Origin: an uncultured Cryomorphaceae bacterium
GTDB taxonomy: Bacteria; Bacteroidota; Bacteroidia; Flavobacteriales; Schleiferiaceae
Assembly: GCA_913049755.1 (NCBI GenBank)
Contig: CAJWXO010000025.1
Location: forward strand, 1 to 13,167
Length of the DNA stretch: 13,167 bases
Direction: 5' to 3'
Shown in pieces: positions 6,429 to 13,167 of the stretch (its first letter is position 1; the number at the start of each line of letters is the position of its first letter). Position numbers and translations under genes: made by a program. A model generated the notes under the pieces. It was given only the letters and a program-made list of their open reading frames with translations. It did not search any database and was not told the DNA's origin.

Positions 6429-7085
6429 TTGGGCGCAGTGAAAATAATTAAAATTTTCTTTTTACTTATGTCAGCTTCAGTGCATGCTCAACCGATGCTT
6501 GAAAGCGGGAAAACTATTGGTTCTGGTAATGAATTTTTAGAATTATCTATTTTAGGTTATCCTGTTAGACCTAATTCATCATGGCAATATTCACAAAGTC
6601 AATTTCAGAAACAAATTGGGATTAGTGACAAATGGGAAGTTAGATATTCTATCGCAACGGGACAGAATTCTGAGAGGTTCCATTTATCAATTCTTGCTGG
6701 GCTGCAATATCGTATTCATGAAAAAGGGAATTGGTCGGGAAGTGCATCGGGGACAGTTTCCTATCTCCAAGGAGATCAAATAATTCCGCAAAATAAATTT
6801 TGGTATTCAGCGAGTCATATATCAGAGAACCATACGGAACTTAATATAAATTTAGGATTTTGTTAAAATATTCTTAAAGATCCTTATCAACCATTAATTG
6901 CTGCAGGCTATATTTTCCCTGCTTCTAAATCAGGATTTATTCATCTTGAAATTTATTTACAACCCGCAGGAAACTCAGCTCTTCAGATAGGATATGACTT
7001 TTTAAGAAGCAATTATCAAACCTTATTCATGATCGCTTACAACGCTCAAGGACCTCCTGCTTTTAGCCTAGTTCGATCTCTTTAA
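6429..7085 (+). pseudogene. Exported beta-barrel-like protein gene broken by an in-frame TAA
   Basis: The intact first part (6429-6866, up to 145 aa) has a signal peptide ending SASVHAQ and then alternating beta-strand-like segments (ELSILGYPV, WEVRYSIATGQ, LSILAGLQYRI) typical of small outer-membrane barrels. TAA at 6864-6866 stops it after LNINLGFC. The same frame stays open for 72 more codons to TAA at 7083-7085, and the extra peptide continues the same character (GYIFPASKSGFIHLEIYLQ, LQIGYDFL, TLFMIAYNAQG). The intact protein would be about 215-218 aa. One C-to-T change (CAA to TAA) would explain the lesion. No ATG start exists in this frame upstream; the choices are TTG at 6429 or, better placed for a signal peptide, GTG at 6438 (MKIIKIFFLLMSASVHAQ). 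It follows pnuC by 47 bp and converges on coaE. A sequencing error is the main alternative. Confidence 0.72.
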
Positions 7086-7092
7086 AATTATT

Positions 7093-7701
7093 TTATTTTA
7101 AGAAACGACCCAATAAAGATTCGTGCAAAAAATCTACTTGCTTATTCAACTCGATTAAACTCTGATCGTTTTCTATTATAAAATCTTTTTCGGTAAGCAT
7201 TGATCTTTTTTTCGCCTGGGACATCTGACGAGACATTCTTTGCTTTATCTGCTCCTCGTTTAACTTACTTCGACTTTTTACGCGTTGCATGCGATTATCC
7301 ATTGAAGCTTCAACTAAAATAATTGAATCACAATTTTTATAGGTTCCAGACTCAAAAAGTATTGCCGCTTCCCGAATAACGTATACCGCCTGCTGCTGCT
7401 GATACCATTGAGTAAAGTCCTCGTGAACAGCAGGGTGAACAAGAGCATTAATTCTTGCAGTAGCTTCAGCTGACGAGAAAGCTCGTTTTGCCAATTCCGA
7501 ACGTTGAAGAATACCATCAATATATACACCTTCACCAAATTCAATTGTTATGGCGTCCATCAACGCCAAATTTTCTATCATCAGACGTTTTGCTGAATCA
7601 TCGGCAAAATAAATAGGAACCCCTTTTTGCATTAAAATTTTCGCCACTGTCGATTTACCACTTCCGATAGATCCAGTTAAACCAATATGATAATTTTTCA
7701 T
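7093..7701 (-). CDS. coaE: Dephospho-CoA kinase
   Basis: Cytoplasmic enzyme that phosphorylates the ribose 3'-OH of dephospho-CoA with ATP, the last step of coenzyme A synthesis. At 202 aa it is the normal length. The Walker A loop GSIGSGKST is at 10-18, followed by the substrate-side acidic pair in FADDSAK (32-38). HPAVHEDF is at 89-96, the core strand EAAILFESG at 111-119, and the lid region with RMSRQMSQAKKRSML at 155-169. It ends FIIEND, a form of the family's (V/I)I-N-x-G motif with the final Gly replaced. The gene is alone on its strand segment: it converges with the broken gene (7 bp apart) and lies 113 bp downstream of the CotH-like gene stop. Confidence 0.96.
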   Translation of the reverse strand: MKNYHIGLTGSIGSGKSTVAKILMQKGVPIYFADDSAKRLMIENLALMDAITIEFGEGVYIDGILQRSELAKRAFSSAEATARINALVHPAVHEDFTQWYQQQQAVYVIREAAILFESGTYKNCDSIILVEASMDNRMQRVKSRSKLNEEQIKQRMSRQMSQAKKRSMLTEKDFIIENDQSLIELNKQVDFLHESLLGRFLK

Positions 7702-7814
7702 AGTTATAAATGTAACATAGCATGATCGTTCTGGCAGGTTATAATAATATCCAATAAGAAGTAATCACCACCAAGCTGGACGTTATACTTTTTAGTTAAT
7801 TAGATTTTAATCGT

Positions 7815-9530
7815 CTATATGACTACAAACCTTGAAGTGAGAATTCCTTTATTTCTTAATTCAATAGTGATATGATAAACTCCAGGTTTCAGCATTAAGT
7901 TATTCAATTGAACTAGCTCATTAAGATTCGAATTAACATACCGATTGTATGAAAAAATGGATCTGCCGCAGAAATCAGATACTTGTATAAAAGCAGCTCC
8001 GCCCTCTTGTAGAAATAGGTAAAACTTTTGATTTCCTGCAAAACCCGGGTTAGGAGAGACAACTAATTCAATAGAATCCATGATTTCATTAGGACTGGTA
8101 GAAGTGTCTTTTGCTACACAATTAATTCCAACGGGTAAATTATTATCTAACCATTCCCATCTGTCAATTATAAAGTCTCTCATATTATTAATCTCTTGCT
8201 GATAAGAAGTTGCGATAGGGTCTGGGTAAACCCAAATTTGCTGACCAAATATTGGCCATCTGCTAAAGTGACGGCCCCTTGCTTCCTGAGTCTCACTGGC
8301 ATAATTCGACATTTTTTGAAATATTTTTGACTCATTCCAAACGGAACCTCTCAAATATTGCCATCTACATCCAACTAGATTTCTAAATATACTATCCGTC
8401 ATCAATCGACCCCACCAAAACGGAACAGGCCACTGACCTGCCGGGCATACTGATTCTAATTCAAATGCAAAACCTTCGGTAGATTCTGCATCACAAAAAT
8501 TCGCATTGGCAAATGCCAGATCAAAATCCCAAAGAGGTCCAGCATGAACTCTTCCGTCAAGATCGCTTCTATTTTTATGGAAATACGATGAAATTCTATA
8601 ACCGTCTACATTTCGGTTTATTTCGTTCACCAGCAAAAAATCAACAAAAGAAGAAGGCTCTAAATATCTCCGATATCCATGAATAGTATCACTAAAATTC
8701 TCTGAGGCAATTGCCATCTCCATGCTATCAACATAAGACGTGATATAACTTCTCTGTGAATTGGTGATATTATCACTTTTCGGATAAACACCCTGAAAAC
8801 TGACTGAGCTGCCCGATCGAGATGGATGAAATAAATTAGAGGCATAACTCGACACCCATGAAAAATCATTCGGACTTTGTTTATCAATTTTAAAAATATA
8901 CCCCCCAGAAAGATTTATGCCGTCATTTTGATCACCCTTCAACTTTTTTATATCAACTCTTTGGGAATCTCTTTTGATCTTCTCAACCAAAACATAGATA
9001 CCGAAATACTCAGTATTTATCCAAACTTCGACAAATTTTGTTTTGGGAGACCACCTCTCTGTCTCTCTCGCTAAATCATAGGTAAGAACGTTTCGAATCA
9101 AAGATTTATCATAGAAAGTCGAGTACAAAACCCAATCCGATTCCTCAGGCATGCCCAACAACTCTAATTCCCTATCGGTCCCATCGTAATTGCGTGTCTC
9201 CACAGTCATCGATTTCATTGGGAACATCTGAGAACTCTGACCTCTGTATTCGACTCCTATAAAACCCATATCATGTGGAGATTGACTTAAGTCATTTCTG
9301 GATCCATCCGCATTCCAATAAACCGCCCATTGGGCTTGGACTTTAGGCTCATTTACAATCGTATTTCCCATCGTGAAAATACTGATAATCGGAAGATCGC
9401 TACTCCAGTTTAATGGCTGTGAAATAGCACTGAAATTAGAGAGAAAGATTAAAAAAATTAAAAAAGCTAGTTGATATAAATCCTTTTGAAACATGTGAGT
9501 GCTAGTTCTTAAGTGAGGTTTATATTTCAA
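7815..9530 (-). CDS. Secreted CotH kinase-fold protein with T9SS sorting domain
   Basis: Protein of 571 aa. The central domain (about 45-345) carries CotH family features in order: the EYRGQSSQMFPMKSMTVETR segment (94-113), a WVLYSTFYDKSLIRNVLTYDLARE block (133-156), FVEVWINTEYFGIYVLVEKIKRD (167-188), and an acidic WDFDLAF motif (334-340) where D335 and D337 are candidate metal/catalytic residues. CotH proteins are atypical protein kinases known from Bacillus spore coats, with many secreted homologues of unknown target. The C-terminus (about 488-571) begins VVSPNPG and ends with GVYHITIELRNKGILTSRFVVI-type strands, a type A T9SS sorting domain. The product should therefore be secreted or surface-anchored by the type IX system. 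The signal peptide ends near ISQ (38). The second ATG (residue 13, position 9494) gives a more standard signal peptide and is a likely true start. The gene is divergent from the SusC-like gene. Confidence 0.88.
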   Translation of the reverse strand: MKYKPHLRTSTHMFQKDLYQLAFLIFLIFLSNFSAISQPLNWSSDLPIISIFTMGNTIVNEPKVQAQWAVYWNADGSRNDLSQSPHDMGFIGVEYRGQSSQMFPMKSMTVETRNYDGTDRELELLGMPEESDWVLYSTFYDKSLIRNVLTYDLARETERWSPKTKFVEVWINTEYFGIYVLVEKIKRDSQRVDIKKLKGDQNDGINLSGGYIFKIDKQSPNDFSWVSSYASNLFHPSRSGSSVSFQGVYPKSDNITNSQRSYITSYVDSMEMAIASENFSDTIHGYRRYLEPSSFVDFLLVNEINRNVDGYRISSYFHKNRSDLDGRVHAGPLWDFDLAFANANFCDAESTEGFAFELESVCPAGQWPVPFWWGRLMTDSIFRNLVGCRWQYLRGSVWNESKIFQKMSNYASETQEARGRHFSRWPIFGQQIWVYPDPIATSYQQEINNMRDFIIDRWEWLDNNLPVGINCVAKDTSTSPNEIMDSIELVVSPNPGFAGNQKFYLFLQEGGAAFIQVSDFCGRSIFSYNRYVNSNLNELVQLNNLMLKPGVYHITIELRNKGILTSRFVVI

Positions 9531-9830
9531 TACCTTTTTCTACAATGTTGTCGATTGGAACAAAAGTCGTAAATCTTTTGTTACACGGATAAGGATGATT
9601 CAACGATTCTAATTAAATAATTCAAACAATATAAATCGAAAACTGAACTTATCATATGACTTTCATTATGAGCAAATTATTTATAAATAGTGTATTTTTT
9701 ACACTTAGTCCGATTACTAATATTTATCATCATAGACCAAAACTTAACACACTGCCTCTGACGAGAAAAAGCACAAATAGTTATATATACTTTAAGTGAA
9801 ATTTGTAACTTAGCTTCAATTATTGTACTT
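9531..9830. other. Divergent intergenic region between CotH-like and SusC-like genes
   Basis: This 300-bp AT-rich stretch has no plausible gene on either strand and should hold promoters in both directions. Candidate -7 boxes are GAAATTTG at 9798-9805 (plus, 7 of 8 to TAnnTTTG, about 25 nt before the SusC-like ATG) and GACTTTTG at 9561-9568 (minus, 7 of 8). Neither has a clear -33 TTG. A small inverted repeat, AGTGTA-TTTTT-TACACT, is at 9689-9705. No ECF sigma/anti-sigma pair or hybrid two-component regulator lies next to the pair in this window. Confidence 0.5.
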
Positions 9831-12800
9831 ATGACTATTACTAAATCGATACGTAAAGGAATCCTTTTTGCAGCACTTTCATTATTTGTGTTTGCCGCAA
9901 ATGCTCAAGTTAGTGGAACAATTAAAGACGCTGATTCGGGCGAACCTTTGCCCTCAGTATCAGTAAAAATTAAAGGAACTGACCAGGCAACAATTTCCAA
10001 CTTTGATGGATTATTTAAGTCCACTGCGAAACCCAACTCAACTTTAATCTTTTCTTCTTTAGGATACTTATCAAAAGAAGTTCTAGTTAATGAATTGAAT
10101 GAACAAATAAATATACTTTTAGAAGAAGACAAGGAAGGGAATGAATTAGAAGAGGTAGTTGTCGTTGGCTATGGAACTCAAAAGAAAAGTAATGTTACAG
10201 GGGCTATTTCATCTGTTAAAGCCAAAGATCTCGAAAATATGGCGTTGCCTAGAGTCGAGCAAGCTCTTCAAGGACGAGCATCCGGGGTTATTGTTGTTCA
10301 ATCTTCGGGTCAACCAGGAGCTGGATCTGTTGTTCGTATCCGTGGAACATCTTCAATTAATGGCTCAGACCCGCTCTATGTTGTAGATGGTGTTGTAATT
10401 GGAGGAGGAATTGACTTTCTAAACCCAAATGATATCGCATCTATTGAAGTTTTAAAAGATGCAGCTTCAGCTGCCATATACGGTTCAAGATCAGCAAATG
10501 GCGTTGTGATTGTAACAACAAAGAACGGCTCTGGTAAGAGAGATATGGAAGTTTCCGTAAATCGATATACTGGAGTTCAAAATCCATGGAAGAAAGTTCC
10601 TGTTTTGAATTCTACTCAATATGCAATGATTCAAAACGAGATGAATGTTGCTGCTGGCCTACCTGCACCTTACAGTAATGTTGCTGGCTTAGGAGTTGGA
10701 ACAGACTGGCAAAACGCTGTGTTTAATTCTAACGCTCAAATAAACACAACTGACGTTTCTATCGCTGGAGGGCACTCCAAAGGTTCTTATTTTGCATCTG
10801 TATCTAATTTTGAACAAGATGGAATTGTAGCTCCAGGAGCATCAAACTATAAAAGGTTTTCAGCAAGACTTAATACGCTTACCAATGTAAATAAACGTCT
10901 CACCATTGGTTGGAATGCAACTTATACACACAATGAATCTCAAGGGATATCAGAAAATTCAGAATTTGGATCACCACTAGGACGTGCTCTAAATATTGAC
11001 CCTCTTACCCCTGTTTATGAAACAGACCTAAACTTGCTGTCTCAAGCTCCTTACACAGTCGGTGGAGAGTTAAGACATAATCTTGTACAAGGACCAGGTG
11101 GATACTTTGCGATCTCTCCGAGAGTGACGAGTGAAATCGTAAATCCGGTCGCAGGTTTTCAAAACGCTGATGGCTATGGATGGGCTGATAAATTCGTAAA
11201 TAGCACTTTTGCCGAATTTAAAATTACAGATCACCTAAAGGTTCGATCCTCCATTGGTATTGATTTAGCCTTTTGGGGAGGGCAAAATTTTACTCAACCC
11301 TTCTATTTGAATGCAACGAATTATTTAGACACCAATAATGTAAGTATGAACTTTAATAGAGGTTTTACATGGATTTGGGATAATTCGATCTCGTATGACT
11401 GGACACTCGGAGATCATGCCTTTGATATAATTGCAGGACACTCTGCTCAAGAAGTCAATGGCAGATATCTCAGTGGCAGTAAAATGGATGTTCCCACTCA
11501 AATTGCTGAAGATGCGACAATTGATTATGCAAGGAATATTGAATCGATGCGAGTAGGAGGTGGAAAATGGGAACGGTATGCGATCGAATCATATTTCACT
11601 CGATTGAATTATAACTACAAAGATAAATATGTTGCTACAGCCATAATGCGAGCAGATGCCTCAGTTCGATTTGGTCCTAATTTCAGATGGGGCTATTTCC
11701 CATCAGTATCAGCAGGTTGGAACATACACAATGAAGACTTTTGGAGTGATGACTCAAAAATACAAACTCTAAAAATTAGAGCAGGCTATGGTTTAAATGG
11801 TAGTGATGCCGCAGGATCTCTCGAGTATGAATCAACAATATCCGGAGGGAGAGCTTATACATTTGGATATGGTGAGCGAATAATTAACGGGACTTCTCCT
11901 TCTCAAATTGCTAACCCAGACCTAAGATGGGAGAGTGTAGCCCAAACCAATGTTGGTATTGACGCTACATTTTTTAAGAATTTCCGTGCAACAATTGATG
12001 TTTTTCGTAGGCAAACCAACGGAATGAAAATCAGACCTACCCTACCCGATTACATCGGTAACGAAGCCTCCACCGCAAATATCGGAGTAATGTTAAACCA
12101 GGGAGTAGAACTAGAATTTGGTTGGGCGAAAACAATGGCCAACGAGCTTTATCTGAACTTTAGTGGTAATGTAAGCTTCTTGCAAAATAAGGTGGTGTTA
12201 ATCGGTAATGAAAGTGGATTCCTTCAAGGCGCCGGATGGGGGCCTCAGGGGCTTCAAATTACTCGCACCACTGAAGGTTTGCCAATCGGTTATATTTATG
12301 GCTACCAAACTAATGGGATCTTCCAAAATCAAGGTGAGGTCAGTGCGTATACATTGACAGATAGTCTCGGAGTTGTTGCAATTGCTCAACCTGATGCCGT
12401 TGCAGGTGACTTTAAATTCAAGGACACCAATGGAGATGGGGTGATTGATGCAGATGATAGAACCATAATAGGTAACCCTACCCCAGATTTTACTTTTGGT
12501 TTTACTGCTAATGCGGCATACAAAGGATGGGATATTTCTGTTTTCCTCCAAGGAATGGCGGGTAATGATATTTTTAATGCCACTAGACGTTATGATCTTC
12601 CAACAGCAAACATGCCGGCCTCGGCTTTAAATCGATGGACAGGAGAAGGTTCAACAAATCAATACCCAAGACTAACAATGAATGATGTAAATAGAAATTA
12701 TGCCAGGTCTTCAGACTTTTATGTCGAAGATGGCAGTTTCGCTCGTATTAAAAACTTTCAGTTAGGATATAACGTAAAATCTGCGTTTCTTGAGAAGTTG

Positions 12801-12962
12801 GGCATAATCAAATTCCGAACATATTATTCTGGAAATAATTTACTGACTTTCACTGGCTATTCTGGTTTCGATCCTGAAATTGGTTCTGGTGTTGGAATTG
12901 ATCGTGGAATTTACCCACAAGCACGAACTCACAGTATAGGTATCAACATTTCTTTTAAATAA
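9831..12962 (+). CDS. SusC/RagA-family TonB-linked outer-membrane transporter
   Basis: Full-length protein of 1043 aa that forms the outer-membrane pore of a SusCD nutrient importer, energised by TonB. The signal peptide ends FAANA (25). A carboxypeptidase-regulatory-like beta domain follows (about 26-98: VSGTIKDADSGEPLPSVSV). The TonB-box-like EEVVVVGYGTQ (107-117) and plug domain (about 118-232, with VRIRGTSSINGSDPLYVVDG and IEVLKDAASAAIYGSRSANGVVIVTTK) come next. The rest is barrel, ending in SIGINISFK. DTNGDGVIDADD at 865-876 is the calcium-loop-like signature common near the end of SusC proteins. No STN domain is present, so signalling through an anti-sigma factor is not expected. The SusD-like gene follows after 5 bp. 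The substrate cannot be named without neighbouring enzymes. Confidence 0.97.
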   Translation: MTITKSIRKGILFAALSLFVFAANAQVSGTIKDADSGEPLPSVSVKIKGTDQATISNFDGLFKSTAKPNSTLIFSSLGYLSKEVLVNELNEQINILLEEDKEGNELEEVVVVGYGTQKKSNVTGAISSVKAKDLENMALPRVEQALQGRASGVIVVQSSGQPGAGSVVRIRGTSSINGSDPLYVVDGVVIGGGIDFLNPNDIASIEVLKDAASAAIYGSRSANGVVIVTTKNGSGKRDMEVSVNRYTGVQNPWKKVPVLNSTQYAMIQNEMNVAAGLPAPYSNVAGLGVGTDWQNAVFNSNAQINTTDVSIAGGHSKGSYFASVSNFEQDGIVAPGASNYKRFSARLNTLTNVNKRLTIGWNATYTHNESQGISENSEFGSPLGRALNIDPLTPVYETDLNLLSQAPYTVGGELRHNLVQGPGGYFAISPRVTSEIVNPVAGFQNADGYGWADKFVNSTFAEFKITDHLKVRSSIGIDLAFWGGQNFTQPFYLNATNYLDTNNVSMNFNRGFTWIWDNSISYDWTLGDHAFDIIAGHSAQEVNGRYLSGSKMDVPTQIAEDATIDYARNIESMRVGGGKWERYAIESYFTRLNYNYKDKYVATAIMRADASVRFGPNFRWGYFPSVSAGWNIHNEDFWSDDSKIQTLKIRAGYGLNGSDAAGSLEYESTISGGRAYTFGYGERIINGTSPSQIANPDLRWESVAQTNVGIDATFFKNFRATIDVFRRQTNGMKIRPTLPDYIGNEASTANIGVMLNQGVELEFGWAKTMANELYLNFSGNVSFLQNKVVLIGNESGFLQGAGWGPQGLQITRTTEGLPIGYIYGYQTNGIFQNQGEVSAYTLTDSLGVVAIAQPDAVAGDFKFKDTNGDGVIDADDRTIIGNPTPDFTFGFTANAAYKGWDISVFLQGMAGNDIFNATRRYDLPTANMPASALNRWTGEGSTNQYPRLTMNDVNRNYARSSDFYVEDGSFARIKNFQLGYNVKSAFLEKLGIIKFRTYYSGNNLLTFTGYSGFDPEIGSGVGIDRGIYPQARTHSIGINISFK

Positions 12963-12967
12963 GCACT

Positions 12968-13167
12968 ATGAATATTCGTTTAAAATATGCAATCGCATCT
13001 ATCGCTCTGAGCATTACAATTAGCTCATGTTCGTCTGACTTCCTCGAAGTGAAACCTGTAGGCAGAACTCTTGAAAGTACTCATTATAAGAATCAAGCCG
13101 AAGCTTTCGAAGCGTTAGTTTCGATATATGATGTTTTGCAATGGAATGATCAAAATGGCTATACCAT
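12968..13167 (+). CDS. SusD/RagB-family nutrient-binding lipoprotein (3' truncated by window)
   Basis: The first 66 codons are present; the gene runs off the window edge. The N-terminus is a lipoprotein signal ending in the lipobox ISSC, with C21 the lipidated residue. It is followed by SDFLEVKPVGRTLESTHYKN and AFEALVSIYDVLQW, the usual start of SusD proteins (the SxDFLE...P motif and first TPR-like helix). SusD is the surface lid that captures substrate over the SusC pore. Spacing of 5 bp to the SusC-like stop shows they are one operon. Confidence 0.93.
   Translation, partial: MNIRLKYAIASIALSITISSCSSDFLEVKPVGRTLESTHYKNQAEAFEALVSIYDVLQWNDQNGYT

Noticed and set aside
6864..6866. Recoding or alternative genetic code at the internal TAA
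   Set aside because: Several neighbouring genes end normally at TAA and no recoding structure is apparent; a mutation or sequencing error is simpler.
7082..7101. AT-only inverted repeat TTAAAAT-N6-ATTTTAA between the broken gene and coaE as a bidirectional terminator
   Set aside because: The stem has no G-C pairs and would be weak; in this AT-rich context the symmetry may be chance, though it does cover both stop codons.
9905..10386. Small open frames on both strands inside the SusC-like gene
   Set aside because: They lie wholly within a strongly supported gene and have no recognisable protein character.
12423..12458. EF-hand-like DTNGDGVIDADD in the SusC-like protein as a special calcium-binding insert
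   Set aside because: This segment is common in SusC proteins at this position and is not unusual.

Overview
The window looks like a chromosomal segment of a member of the Bacteroidota. The evidence is a SusC/SusD-type outer-membrane nutrient-uptake pair, a secreted protein with a type IX secretion (T9SS) C-terminal sorting domain, the DUF5683-dapB gene linkage, AT-rich DNA, lack of clear Shine-Dalgarno sequences, and at least two exact TAnnTTTG promoter boxes. The genus cannot be named from the sequence alone. Most of the window is ordinary housekeeping and envelope content. I see no phage, insertion sequence, CRISPR array or defence island.

Layout. 1-152: tRNA-Pro(UGG) with its intrinsic terminator. 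298-1737: a DASS/SLC13 anion symporter. 1836-3391: a two-gene overlapping unit encoding a barrel-like lipoprotein of unknown role and a probable lipid-anchored alpha/beta hydrolase. 3400-3591 (minus strand): tRNA-Arg(UCU) with terminator, an exact Bacteroidota -7 box and an upstream 10-bp tandem repeat. 3656-4207 (minus): an unrecognised exported protein with a C-terminal membrane segment. 4394-6381: a tight operon of DUF5683 protein, dapB (lysine/diaminopimelate synthesis) and a PnuC-like vitamin transporter. 6429-7085: an exported beta-rich protein gene broken by an in-frame TAA. 7093-7701 (minus): coaE, the last step of coenzyme A synthesis. 7815-9530 (minus): a secreted CotH-kinase-fold protein with T9SS sorting domain. 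9531-9830: a non-coding divergent promoter region. 9831-13167: a SusC-like TonB-dependent transporter followed 5 bp later by a SusD-like lipoprotein cut by the window edge.

How the genes work together. The SusC/SusD pair should form an outer-membrane complex that binds and imports an oligomeric nutrient; no degradative enzyme is visible in the window to name the substrate. The CotH-like protein is transcribed away from the pair and shares the 300-bp intergenic region, so shared regulation is possible but unproven. DUF5683-dapB-pnuC are almost certainly co-transcribed. The most checkable anomaly is the interrupted gene at 6429-7085, where the same reading frame runs on for 72 coding codons past a TAA. 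The novel content here is limited: some lipoproteins and exported proteins of unknown function, rather than a clear new system.
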